The position numbers and the translations under genes are program-made. Below the pieces are notes generated by a model. The model was not told the origin of the DNA. It made no database searches and was given only the letters and a program-made list of their open reading frames with translations. Shown one piece after another: positions 48,982 to 57,372 of a stretch of DNA of 64,000 nt. The stretch's first letter is position 1; the number at the start of each line of letters is the position of its first letter. The stretch is taken from NCBI RefSeq assembly GCF_005886105.2, contig NZ_PNCO02000001.1, positions 989,001 to 1,053,000 on the forward strand, in the 5' to 3' direction. The DNA is from Pseudoalteromonas galatheae (lineage in GTDB: Bacteria; Pseudomonadota; Gammaproteobacteria; Enterobacterales; Alteromonadaceae).

Positions 48982-48991
48982 CTTGGAATAA

Positions 48992-51943
48992 ATGACCCTG
49001 ATGAGAGCATCGGCTATTTGGTGTGTGTTACTAATAGGCATGCTATGTTATCAGTCTGCTGTTGCATCTCAGGCTGATACTTTGCAACAGCTATTAGAGC
49101 GGATTGAAAGAGTTAAGGCAAAACTCACCATACAACAAAGTGAACGAGTAGTTTCTCGAATTGATGTGGGTACGGAACTATTCTTATCTGCTTATAAGGG
49201 GAACTTATACTTAGGTGAAGTCATTGCGATTACTTCGGATCAAGGTGTCAACGTAGAACTCTTGAGCCTATTTTCAGCCTTGGGATTTGTGGCATCAGAA
49301 GACGGCTCGGGAAATTTTAGCGGTTGGTTCTTTACTTCTGACAACACCTTTAGCCTCAAAACTCAGTCGCTTTTAGTTGAGAGTAAAGGACAGCGGACGC
49401 AATTGAGTGATAGAGAAGTTCAGATCATCAATGGCGAGGTGTTTCTAGCTGATTATATTGTTGCGACTTTATTCGACGTCAGTCTATTTACCAATATACA
49501 AGACTTATCTCTGACCGTGAAGAGTAAGCAAATTCTGCCAATAGAAGCTCAGCAACAGCGATTAGGGCGAGAAGTAGTTAGCTTTGACCGCAATGCTAGT
49601 GCAACGTTACCTTGGCGATCAAGCCCTTATCAAAGCATTGGTAAACCAGTCTTGGATGCGCAGATAAATACACAGATCACCGAGGGCTATAATCGAACAT
49701 CTTATTCCTTACTTGGTTCACAAGACATTGCTTATTGGCAAGCTCAGTACTTTATTGCTGGTAGAGAAGGGGATGTCATTAATCGCTCGCGATTGTCACT
49801 CAATCGAGCCTCAAAAAAAGCCGATGCTCTGCCGTTTGGCAACTTTACCAAGGTATCGCTCGGTGATGTTCAGAGTGTTCAAGTTGGAGTCGATGCATTA
49901 AATAATGAAGGGCGAGGAGTTAGCTTCGGTAACGCGCCGTTGGATAAGCGTACTAACCGTCAGCGCATTGTTATTTCTGGTCCAGTTCAGGTGGGATGGG
50001 ACGTAGAACTTTATCGAAATGGGTTACTGATAGGGCAAGAAAATAATGTCCAATCAGGGCGCTATGAGTTTGAAAATGTTGACTTATTATTTGGTGAAAA
50101 CACTTTTGAACTAGTGATGTATGGAGGTCAAGGTCAAGTATCAAAAGAAGTGCAAACATACTATGTTGAACAAAGCGCAGTGAATGAAGGCGAAGGGTTT
50201 TATGCCGTATCAATAACTGAAACGGGCAAAAGTATGCTTGGAGACAAAACGGCATTATCGGGCACTTCAAGCTGGCAAGTAAATGGTCGCTTTGACTACG
50301 GTCTCACTGAAAATTTTGCGGTGTATGCAGGTTTGCAACATCGTCAAGGTATGAAAAATAGTGCGTCAGAACAATACTTTTCAACGGGATTCAACACCAA
50401 TATTAACAAACGACTATTACTGGATGTAGACTACAGTAGGAGCGAAGAGAACCACCGTCTCTCTGCAAATACTCGAACTCGTCTACTTGGGCAACAGGTA
50501 GGTGCTAAAGTTGAACTAAAGGAAGAGCTAGAGCTGGATGAAAATTCGACGGAGATAAAATTAACAGCGGCAGGAGAGTGGCCTCTTTTTGACGCTGCTA
50601 AGATTTATTATCGTGCTGAATACTTGCATCTTGATAGAGCTAATAAAGACATCACAGAGCAAGCGTCGCTACTGTTTAGTACAGGTAATTATTGGGGCTC
50701 TTTCAGTAACCAATTTGTATGGCAAGAGATGGCAAATCAAGCTAGCAACGTGAGCGGCTATTTGCGCTGGCAACGCAGAGTCCTTGGCGTGTATAGTCGT
50801 TTTACTACTTGGTATGACATAAAACCTTTCAATGAAATGACAGCCGTAGAGCTCGAATTAAGTAAAGAGCTAAGTTCTGAGCTTGATCTTGGCGTTACCT
50901 TTTACAAAGACTTTACCGAAGATTACTATAAAACTGAACTTGGATTGAGCTGGAACCATGATAAGTTTAGGTTGTTAACGGACTTACAGTATGACAACGA
51001 GGATAACTGGCAAGTAGGTCTATCTGGGCAAGTGAGTATAGGTGCGGGCGAAACGGTAGAGCAGGTTTTTTTAACTAGTAAACGCTTGTCGCAGTTTGGC
51101 TCTTTGATGGTTCATGCTTTTATCGACCAAAACAACAATGGCTATCTTGATGACGGCGAGTTACCGCTTGAAGGGGTAACTATAAAAGCATTACAAAATT
51201 TTGCACAAGGTAAAACTGACGACGACGGTATTGCGCTATTACCTTCAATGGTTAATTACAAACGAACAGATATTGTTGTCGATACAGACACGATCCCCGA
51301 ACCCTTTTTAATTCCCGCTAATGATGGCTTTTCATTCACTCCAAGACCCGGTCATATTGAATTCGTTGAAATACCATTTGTAAACTCGTCGGAAGTTGAA
51401 GGGGTTATCGAAATTAATGAGGGTACCGAACGCCGACCTGCTGGATTCACCACCGTGAGTTTACTTGATGAAGTGGGCAACGAGGTCGCGCGCACTCAGA
51501 CGGCATATGACGGTTACTATGTATTTACTGGTTTGAAGCCAGGGACTTATCGTACAGCGATAAGTGATGCGAAAAGGCTCGCGGTAGCCAGTACTCAACA
51601 GGTAGAAGTGGAGTTAAGTGCAGAAGGGGACTTGCTACTTGATGTTAACCTCGAATTACAACAACAGCGATTAACTACGCAAGAGTTTGCCGTAGTTGGA
51701 CGTTTTAAGACACTAACAATATTAAAAGTTTATGCGGCGATTTTAGCAAAGCGCTACCGAGCAATGTTCCGCGGTGGCTTTGGGTATGCGCAAAAAGAAG
51801 GGAGCGCGACTTATTTGCTTGTCTTAAGAGATAGTGCTTCACAAAATGCGGCAAATATTTGCCAAAATCTAATTCCCTTTAAAGTTTCTTGCACCGTGGA
51901 ATCCTTAACTATTTATGAAAGAGAAAACAATGCAATTAATTAA
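48992..51943 (+). CDS. Outer-membrane usher-like protein
   Basis: 983 residues. Signal peptide (1-25), helical segment, then long beta-rich middle with usher features such as L-G-D-V-Q-S-V-Q-V-G-V, G-P-V-Q-V-G-W-D-V-E-L-Y-R-N-G and Y-E-F-E-N-V-D-L-L-F-G-E-N. Residues about 705-880 hold two Ig-like carboxypeptidase-regulatory/SdrB-type domains (F-I-D-Q-N-N-N-G-Y-L-D-D-G-E-L-P-L-E-G-V; Y-D-G-Y-Y-V-F-T-G-L-K-P-G-T-Y). The C-terminus (about 900-983) is SPOR-like with C957 and C967. This is closer to CS1/alternative ushers than to classical FimD. The SPOR-like tail is unusual for an usher. Confidence 0.7.
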   Translation: MTLMRASAIWCVLLIGMLCYQSAVASQADTLQQLLERIERVKAKLTIQQSERVVSRIDVGTELFLSAYKGNLYLGEVIAITSDQGVNVELLSLFSALGFVASEDGSGNFSGWFFTSDNTFSLKTQSLLVESKGQRTQLSDREVQIINGEVFLADYIVATLFDVSLFTNIQDLSLTVKSKQILPIEAQQQRLGREVVSFDRNASATLPWRSSPYQSIGKPVLDAQINTQITEGYNRTSYSLLGSQDIAYWQAQYFIAGREGDVINRSRLSLNRASKKADALPFGNFTKVSLGDVQSVQVGVDALNNEGRGVSFGNAPLDKRTNRQRIVISGPVQVGWDVELYRNGLLIGQENNVQSGRYEFENVDLLFGENTFELVMYGGQGQVSKEVQTYYVEQSAVNEGEGFYAVSITETGKSMLGDKTALSGTSSWQVNGRFDYGLTENFAVYAGLQHRQGMKNSASEQYFSTGFNTNINKRLLLDVDYSRSEENHRLSANTRTRLLGQQVGAKVELKEELELDENSTEIKLTAAGEWPLFDAAKIYYRAEYLHLDRANKDITEQASLLFSTGNYWGSFSNQFVWQEMANQASNVSGYLRWQRRVLGVYSRFTTWYDIKPFNEMTAVELELSKELSSELDLGVTFYKDFTEDYYKTELGLSWNHDKFRLLTDLQYDNEDNWQVGLSGQVSIGAGETVEQVFLTSKRLSQFGSLMVHAFIDQNNNGYLDDGELPLEGVTIKALQNFAQGKTDDDGIALLPSMVNYKRTDIVVDTDTIPEPFLIPANDGFSFTPRPGHIEFVEIPFVNSSEVEGVIEINEGTERRPAGFTTVSLLDEVGNEVARTQTAYDGYYVFTGLKPGTYRTAISDAKRLAVASTQQVEVELSAEGDLLLDVNLELQQQRLTTQEFAVVGRFKTLTILKVYAAILAKRYRAMFRGGFGYAQKEGSATYLLVLRDSASQNAANICQNLIPFKVSCTVESLTIYERENNAIN

Positions 51944-52535
51944 GCGGTATTTTATTATGCTCAGCTTCGTAGCGTTGAGTGGTTGTCAATCAACTAGGGA
52001 CGAGAGCCAACCTGACACACTGCAAATGAAGAAGCAATTATCTTTACTTGAGCAACAGGTTAGTACCTTGCAACGGGAAGTCGAGCAGCTTAGAGTGCTA
52101 AAGCAACAGGTCGCCAAGTTTGAAGAGGTGCAGGAGGATTTAGATGTTATTGCTATGCAGTTATCAAGCACACTCACAAAGCAAAAAGATGCTGAACTCT
52201 TTACAAAGCAGCCTGAGCACGTAATTGAGCAAGAGACAAAGCTTGTGAAGAAACAAGCCAAGCCTGAGGAAATAGCTGAATTTGCAATCCAATTGGCCTC
52301 TACAACAGAGTATGCCAAGCTTAGGAAAACTTATGAGCAGCTTAAAGATAAGCTACCGCAAGACTTCGCAACAAGCGAAGTGAATATTGAGCAAGTCGAT
52401 ATTCAAAGTACGAAGTACTACCGACTCAAACTAGGTGCATTCATGGACAAGGCCTCTGCATACAGAGGTTGCCAGCAGCTAAAACAAGCGGGCTTCAGCT
52501 GCTTGGTTAGTCACTATACGAATCACCGACTCTAA
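51930..52535 (+). CDS. Lipoprotein with coiled coil and SPOR-like C-terminus
   Basis: 201 residues from ATG 51930, overlapping the usher gene end (an ATG 15 bases earlier is possible). Lipobox L-S-G-C, then a leucine/glutamine coiled coil (L-E-Q-Q-V-S-T-L-Q-R-E-V-E-Q-L), then a region F-A-I-Q-L-A-S-T-T-E-Y and final Y-Y-R-L-K-L-G-A-F-M-D-K-A-S-A-Y-R, typical SPOR strands and helix. It carries C-x9-C at the end (C181, C191). SPOR domains bind denuded peptidoglycan, so this may anchor the assembly to the cell wall. Last gene of the pilus-like operon. Confidence 0.7.
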   Translation: MQLIKRYFIMLSFVALSGCQSTRDESQPDTLQMKKQLSLLEQQVSTLQREVEQLRVLKQQVAKFEEVQEDLDVIAMQLSSTLTKQKDAELFTKQPEHVIEQETKLVKKQAKPEEIAEFAIQLASTTEYAKLRKTYEQLKDKLPQDFATSEVNIEQVDIQSTKYYRLKLGAFMDKASAYRGCQQLKQAGFSCLVSHYTNHRL

Positions 52536-52539
52536 AACT

Positions 52540-52555
52540 TGGTGCGTATTTTGCT
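52540..52555 (+). promoter_or_regulatory. Sigma-54 promoter before the flgO-like operon
   Basis: TTGGTGCGTATTTTGC: GG at 52541-52542, exactly ten bases, GC at 52553-52554, in the form TGG-N-GCG-N4-TTGCT. It sits 35 bases before the first flgO-like start. Confidence 0.6.
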
Positions 52556-52589
52556 TCTCACCAAATAAGTTTATCGTGGGTTTGGTGAA

Positions 52590-53171
52590 ATGAAATATCT
52601 AGTACTCATAATGGTTATGTTTATGGTCGGATGTACAAACGGCCATCAATTTGGCAAGAGGGAAGCGACCCAGCAACAAGAAGCCTTACCTGATTTGGAC
52701 ACATTTGGTGCTCAGTTAGCCGTGGAGCTAGGCCAATATGTTCGGCCGTTCAAGCCCAATTCAACAGTTGCCGTGACGAGTTTTTTTAGGGCTAATCAGC
52801 TAGATAATACCCTGGATGGCCAAGGTTTTGGTTTGGGCTTGGCCCTGCAAGAATCCCTTATGACTCACCTAAGCCAAATGGGAGCTGATGTTGTGGAATA
52901 CCGCCTCAGAAACGCTTTATCTTTACAAAGTTCTGCCGATAGTATGTTAAGTCGAGAATTAGATATGCTGAATCAGCGCCAGAAAATTGACCTTGTCGTA
53001 GTCGGCACAATCGTGGAAAGCCGAGATATCTACTTGGTCAATGCAAGGCTTGTGGATACGCTTCATAATCGTTCTGTTTCAGCCGCATCAATCAGTATAC
53101 CTAAAACTGCGATGTGGGGTACTGAGCGAGTTACGAATCGCAACGGCCAAATTATACGAAGCCAATATTAG
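52590..53171 (+). CDS. FlgO-family lipoprotein 1
   Basis: 193 residues, lipobox M-V-G-C at Cys15. The body matches the FlgO domain: V-A-V-T-S-F-F-R, L-G-L-A-L-Q-E-S-L-M-T-H-L, L-S-R-E-L-D-M, L-V-V-V-G-T-I-V and V-N-A-R-L-V. FlgO is an outer-membrane lipoprotein of the Vibrio polar flagellum basal apparatus. First of three paralogues in tandem, and the most divergent. A sigma-54 promoter lies just upstream. It ends one base region overlapping the next reading frame. Confidence 0.75.
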   Translation: MKYLVLIMVMFMVGCTNGHQFGKREATQQQEALPDLDTFGAQLAVELGQYVRPFKPNSTVAVTSFFRANQLDNTLDGQGFGLGLALQESLMTHLSQMGADVVEYRLRNALSLQSSADSMLSRELDMLNQRQKIDLVVVGTIVESRDIYLVNARLVDTLHNRSVSAASISIPKTAMWGTERVTNRNGQIIRSQY

Positions 53172-53185
53172 TGGAGATGAGAGTA

Positions 53186-53839
53186 ATGAAAAAAGTATTA
53201 AGTTTGGTTTTGCCTCTTTCATTGATGGTTGGTTGCGCCCAAAGTAATTTTTTTGCAGTTGATGGCGCACAGACTGAACCTGTTCGTAATGGCTTTGAGA
53301 AATCTTCGATGTATCAAAGCAATCCAAATGGGATGAAGCAGTTCTCAGTTTCTCAGCAGATGGCGGGTAAAAATGTGACCCATTATGTGCAGGGTATTAT
53401 GCAAGACATGGTAGCAAACTTGAAACACGTGAATGAGAAAACGCCAGTTGCGGTGACAAGTTTTGTATTTTTAGATAAAGAGTTTGATAAAGGCTCCTTA
53501 CTGGGTAACCAATTGGCTGAAAGCTTTATTCATGAACTTCATGCATTTGGGATCCCCGTTGTAGATTTTAAAACAACGGACTATATCAGGGTCACACCCG
53601 AAGGCGACTTTATTTTTAGCCGTGATTTCTTAGAGTTATCTGACGACCATCCTTTTTTGTATGTGCTAGGCGGTACATTGGTTAATCATCAGGGCGGAGT
53701 GATGGTCAATGCCAGAGTGGTAGGGCTCAGAAGTAAAAGTGTCGTGGGTTCCGCTCAAGGCTTTTTGCCGCAAAATGTGGTCAATGCCTTGCAAGATGGC
53801 GCGGCATACGATGGCATTCGTATAGAGCGTGCAAACTAA
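53186..53839 (+). CDS. FlgO-family lipoprotein 2
   Basis: 217 residues from ATG 53186, with GGAG 9 bases upstream. Lipobox M-V-G-C. FlgO core: V-A-V-T-S-F-V-F-L-D, G-N-Q-L-A-E-S-F-I-H-E-L, V-V-D-F-K-T-T-D-Y-I, F-S-R-D-F, G-G-T-L-V and V-N-A-R-V-V. The L-x-N-Q-L-A-E-S helix and V-D-F-K strand are closest to Vibrio FlgO, so this copy is a good candidate for the functional orthologue. Confidence 0.78.
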   Translation: MKKVLSLVLPLSLMVGCAQSNFFAVDGAQTEPVRNGFEKSSMYQSNPNGMKQFSVSQQMAGKNVTHYVQGIMQDMVANLKHVNEKTPVAVTSFVFLDKEFDKGSLLGNQLAESFIHELHAFGIPVVDFKTTDYIRVTPEGDFIFSRDFLELSDDHPFLYVLGGTLVNHQGGVMVNARVVGLRSKSVVGSAQGFLPQNVVNALQDGAAYDGIRIERAN

Positions 53840-53852
53840 CTCGGAGGCTATA

Positions 53853-54491
53853 ATGAAAAATGTAGTACTATTTGCGACAACACTTGCTTTACTTGGGGGC
53901 TGCGAAATGACAAAACAGGTGGCTCCAGAATCTACAGAAGCGCAGCAATCCGATATGGAAATATTGTACGCTATGATGAAAGAGCAAGAGCGTAATGAAG
54001 CTTCTCAAGCCACGGCAATGCAAGATATTGGCTTTATTAGCTACCGTCATCGCAAAGAAATTGCCAACTATGCTAATCAAATAGCTTTGGAACTGTCAGA
54101 TACTGTTTTAGGGCAAAAGCCGGAGTCGATAGCGGTAGCCAGTTTTGTTAACTTTAATGAATCATTAAGGGATACTAACCAGTTAGGAAACCAATTGGCT
54201 GAGTCTTTAATGCACCAAATGCAAAAGCTGGGTTATCAAGCGCTAGACTTTAAAGCGCTTGGAAAAATAGAAGTGACATCCAGTGGCGATTTGACTTTTT
54301 CTCGTAACGCAAACCGCTTGAGAAATGTGCAATCACCGAGCCATTTACTTACAGGTACTATGGTTTACCGTCCACGAGGCGTGGAGGTGAATGCAAGATT
54401 GTTAGAGTTTAACACCAGCTTAGTTATCGCAAGCACTATGGTGACCATTCCATACTTTATCCTTGATGAGCAGGCAACCGCTTCAAGATAA
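53853..54491 (+). CDS. FlgO-family lipoprotein 3
   Basis: 212 residues from ATG 53853, preceded by CGGAGG. Lipobox L-G-G-C. FlgO core again: I-A-V-A-S-F-V-N-F, G-N-Q-L-A-E-S-L-M-H-Q-M, A-L-D-F-K-A-L-G-K-I, F-S-R-N, L-T-G-T-M-V and V-N-A-R-L-L. Similar to copy 2 throughout but with diverged DNA, so the duplication is old. A long hairpin downstream probably ends the transcript. Confidence 0.77.
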   Translation: MKNVVLFATTLALLGGCEMTKQVAPESTEAQQSDMEILYAMMKEQERNEASQATAMQDIGFISYRHRKEIANYANQIALELSDTVLGQKPESIAVASFVNFNESLRDTNQLGNQLAESLMHQMQKLGYQALDFKALGKIEVTSSGDLTFSRNANRLRNVQSPSHLLTGTMVYRPRGVEVNARLLEFNTSLVIASTMVTIPYFILDEQATASR

Positions 54492-54501
54492 CATTTCAGA
54501 C

Positions 54502-54547
54502 AGCGTTTTTTGACGAGAATAAAATTTAGGTTTTATTAAAAAACGCT
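54502..54547 (+). terminator. Extended hairpin after the flgO-like operon
   Basis: AGCGTTTTTT (54502-54511) pairs with AAAAAACGCT (54538-54547), and inside it AATAAAA/TTTTATT pairs again. There is no U tract, so its role as terminator or 3'-stabiliser is inferred. The rest of 54548-54822 holds only the tRNA promoter region as far as I see. Confidence 0.5.
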
Positions 54548-54822
54548 ATCCAATTTCTTATTCAAACCGTAGGGCAAGCAATGGAAAGTGCGGTAGTAGG
54601 TCGTAACAGTGTATATTCGCCTACTTATTAACTCCATTTATTCCTGCGAATAATTTGACTATTAATCTTTAAAAGTTCATTAAGATCAGTATACTAAAGC
54701 GAAGTCATTGAGATGCAGTACGATCGGTAGTCAACAAATCTCGACTTTAATTGGTATTAAGTAACGCAGACCTCGCTAGTGAAGGTCATAAAAGGTGATT
54801 GTTACCTGGTATTTTAAAGATT

Positions 54823-54897
54823 GTCCCCATAGTTTAATGGATAAAACAAGGCCCTCCTAAGGCTTAGATGTAGGTTCGATTCCTACTGGGGACGCCA
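54823..54897 (+). tRNA. tRNA-Arg (anticodon CCT)
   Basis: 75 bases with encoded CCA. Acceptor GTCCCCA pairs with TGGGGAC; the anticodon arm AGGCC-CTCCTAA-GGCTT presents CCT (reads AGG); T-arm has GTAGG-TTCGATT-CCTAC. Typical single-copy Arg tRNA placed among flagellar genes. Confidence 0.95.
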
Positions 54898-55007
54898 TTA
54901 GTATTCACTTCTGCGTGGAATTACCAGAGTAAATGGGCGGCGAAAGCATGTTGTAGAGTGTGTAAAGCTATCGAAAAACCTGTCTTTTGCAAGTGGTAGT
55001 CTTAACG

Positions 55008-56204
55008 CTACAGCTCAAACTCATTCTCATTTTCCATTTGAATTTCAACTAAGTCATTAATTTGGACATTATGAAGTGGGCGATTGCTGATGTTTACTGC
55101 AATGGCGTTTTGCGCATTCACTTGGATCACTTGCAACTTATTAATGGTTTTAATTTGATGCATAAACACTTTACCATCGACATTAGTCAGCGGATTGCTA
55201 TGCGCTACGTTAAGGATCTGGCCATTCTCTAAGCCATGCATACGGCCCAAATTAATAACGACTTGTTCATCATCAATATGTAGGATTTTGCCATTGGTTG
55301 GTAAGCAGGCGACCGCTGCGTTTAAATCAGTTGCGATTTGTGTCAGCGTGGTTTGGATCTCATCAGCATAATCTGTCTGCCAAAAGCGCTCACTGTACAC
55401 ATCGATTAATTTAGTTTTCTTAAACGGCCACACGCCTTGAGTCGCATATTGCTTTTGCCATACCCTTTCATGAGAAAGCGCATCAAACAGCGCAAAGTCT
55501 ACCTTGAAGCTTCTTAAGTATTTATCACTTTGCCAAAATGCGAGGTCACTATTAAGTTTATCGACACTAGCAATATCAGTAATTTGACTCAGCAGTACAA
55601 ACTGGCTGTTGGTATTTGCTGTAATGGTTTCGATTAGTTGTTCATTATAATCAAAACGCTGGCTGAAAAAGCGGCTAACATCTATGGTCTGTGCAAAATA
55701 GGGAACGGGCTCTAAGCTCAACTTTTGTTCGGTCATTGTCTGATATAGACGCTCGCTGACCACTTTATTTATGTCAAAAATTTGACCTAAAGTTGCTTGG
55801 TGTTTATTTTTTAACTGGCTTTGTGTGACTGCAACCTGTTTATTGTATGCACTGGTCGGGCACTGAGCACTTTGTGGGGTAATATCAATATGTAATGTCA
55901 CTTGCCATGAGTCACCGACTTTTGCTTCAGCAATTACGTTGGCGCTTTGAATCTCAGCATTTGAGCGGATCTTAAGTTGATCTTGGGTGAGCACACCATC
56001 GGTGACGGTTTGTACACTGCTTACCGAAGCCCCAGAAAACAGCAAAGCTTGTGTAATGGCATCGTTTACCGCCTTTCTTTTTGCTTTTTGATGATCGCCA
56101 TTTTTAACGTCAGCCATGCCAGTAACTTCAAACCATTCAGCATAAGCAGGATTAGTTAAGGTGATACACAACAATGATAGACTGCTCGCAAATTGCTTTT
56201 TCAT
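55008..56204 (-). CDS. flgT: Flagellar H-ring assembly protein FlgT
   Basis: 398 residues, signal peptide (1 to about 22, N-P-A-Y-A). The N-terminal region W-F-E-V-T-G-M-A-D-V...A-I-T-Q-A-L-L-F-S-G-A-S-V is the FlgT opening; the middle domain contains R-F-F-S-Q-R-F and A-F-W-equivalent A-F-W-Q-S-D; the C-terminus G-M-E/H-G-L-E-N-G-Q-I-L-N-V is the SH3-like FlgT C-domain. FlgT forms the H ring that supports the MotX/MotY T ring of sodium-type polar flagella. A close-to-consensus sigma-54 promoter lies upstream. Confidence 0.88.
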   Translation of the reverse strand: MKKQFASSLSLLCITLTNPAYAEWFEVTGMADVKNGDHQKAKRKAVNDAITQALLFSGASVSSVQTVTDGVLTQDQLKIRSNAEIQSANVIAEAKVGDSWQVTLHIDITPQSAQCPTSAYNKQVAVTQSQLKNKHQATLGQIFDINKVVSERLYQTMTEQKLSLEPVPYFAQTIDVSRFFSQRFDYNEQLIETITANTNSQFVLLSQITDIASVDKLNSDLAFWQSDKYLRSFKVDFALFDALSHERVWQKQYATQGVWPFKKTKLIDVYSERFWQTDYADEIQTTLTQIATDLNAAVACLPTNGKILHIDDEQVVINLGRMHGLENGQILNVAHSNPLTNVDGKVFMHQIKTINKLQVIQVNAQNAIAVNISNRPLHNVQINDLVEIQMENENEFEL

Positions 56205-56241
56205 GTTTAAATGCCCAGATCAAAAACTACCCTCTAACTCA

Positions 56242-56257
56242 GCAATACCTGTGCCAA
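56242..56257 (-). promoter_or_regulatory. Sigma-54 promoter for flgT
   Basis: On the minus strand: TGGCACAGGTATTGCT, with GG-N10-GC spacing and close match to TGGCACG-N4-TTGCW. It lies about 40 bases from the flgT start. Confidence 0.75.
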
Positions 56258-56262
56258 ATTTT

Positions 56263-56278
56263 GGCAAGGTTCGTGCAT
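56263..56278 (+). promoter_or_regulatory. Sigma-54 promoter for flgP
   Basis: TGGCAAGGTTCGTGCA with GG (56264-56265) and GC (56276-56277) ten bases apart. The -12 half is weaker (CGTGCA). It is back-to-back with the flgT promoter, and 128 bases ahead of the flgP start. Confidence 0.5.
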
Positions 56279-56405
56279 AATCATACATTATGAAGGTTAA
56301 TTTTACTTATTGCCAATACTCAATAAAGCCGCAATAACCCTGCGAGATTAAGATGCAGGGGAGGTGTTAAATTTGATTGGTATAGATTGTAGCGGAGTGC
56401 GGGAA

Positions 56406-56882
56406 ATGCGTATCACTAATTCTATCAATACAATTGTTATGATTTGCTCGCTGACATGGCTCAGCGGCTGTTCAAGCCTCGTTGACAAGCACATTGAATA
56501 TGAAACGGTGCAACCGGAAACTTTTCCTGTTTTACGTGCTGTGGGGTATGCGCCTTTAAGTGCTCAGCCGGGTAAAACTGCGGGTGAGAAGCAGCTGATG
56601 GCCATTAAAGTCTCAAAATTAGAAGCCTATCGTGAGCTGGCTGAGCAACTCTATGGCCAGAATTTGACATCCACTATCACGGTAAAGGGTGCTATTGCCC
56701 AAAACGACGGCCTTAAGAGCCAAGTAAATGGACTTGTTCGTGGGGCTAAGGTGCTGAAAAGTTACGCGGTCGGTGATACTTACGCAACGGAATTAGAGCT
56801 TGATATGAAACGCGTTTATGATTTGTATATTACTCAAGTCAAGCCGCAGAAAATCAAAAAAATATCTTACAGTTTTAAGTAA
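56406..56882 (+). CDS. flgP: Flagellar outer-membrane lipoprotein FlgP
   Basis: 158 residues from ATG 56406 (CGGAG upstream); a longer start at 56364 would bury the signal. Lipobox L-S-G-C. The body matches the LPP20/FlgP family: A-V-G-Y-A-P-L-S, M-A-I-K-V-S-K-L-E-A-Y-R-E-L-A-E-Q-L-Y-G, V-R-G-A-K-V-L-K-S-Y and E-L-D-M-K-R-V-Y-D. FlgP makes the outer-membrane-associated disk of polar flagella. In Vibrio flgO and flgP are adjacent and divergent from flgT; here flgO-like genes are separate. Confidence 0.85.
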   Translation: MRITNSINTIVMICSLTWLSGCSSLVDKHIEYETVQPETFPVLRAVGYAPLSAQPGKTAGEKQLMAIKVSKLEAYRELAEQLYGQNLTSTITVKGAIAQNDGLKSQVNGLVRGAKVLKSYAVGDTYATELELDMKRVYDLYITQVKPQKIKKISYSFK

Positions 56883-56980
56883 GCAGTCTAGAGCCTGTTG
56901 ACCTTTGCTGCTTGATTTTTGTTTTTCTAAGAAGGTTTTGGTCGCGACGATCGATTTGCTGGCTAGGCTCAGCCGCTGTA

Positions 56981-57190
56981 ATACCAATTGAATTAATTCT
57001 CTAATCAATTTGAAGGGTGAAATAGCATATTAGCTTCGTTAAAAGTTTCTCATTTAGAACAACTAAATAGCAAAATTTTTGCCTTGCCTATATGGATATA
57101 GGTACCTTAGCGGTAGCAGGACGCGAGAGCGGTGCTACTAAAGCTATTTCCCCGCTTCAAGATAGATCATTTACTTAATACAACTGGTAT
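56981..57190. repeat. MITE-like repeat with ATACCAATT/AACTGGTAT ends (copy 3, long form)
   Basis: 210 bases bounded by ATACCAATT (56981-56989) and AACTGGTAT (57182-57190, one mismatch to the perfect inverse). The interior is the inverse complement of 10123-10284 with an extra GC-rich module (about 57087-57133) that also occurs in the element at 2611-2855. It sits in the 490-base gap after flgP; the rest of that gap (57191-57372) shows an imperfect hairpin near 57325-57369 and no gene I trust. Confidence 0.75.
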
Positions 57191-57372
57191 AAAAACAAAC
57201 CTGAAAGATAAGCAGGCCATAAATAAGCTAATCTAGAATATGCTTTTCTTAGAATTCTAAAGCAGCTGTGATGATTATTATCATAAGGAGTATAGAGAAG
57301 TGTTATCGTGTTGTTTTTAACGCTCGTGAGGTATTCGCTAGCACCAAAGGCGGAGCTTCCTCAAGCGAGTCA

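Noticed and set aside
52590..54491. Assembly duplication as explanation of the three flgO-like genes
   Set aside because: The copies differ widely in DNA and protein, have clean frames and individual lipoboxes, unlike the noisy fimV copy.
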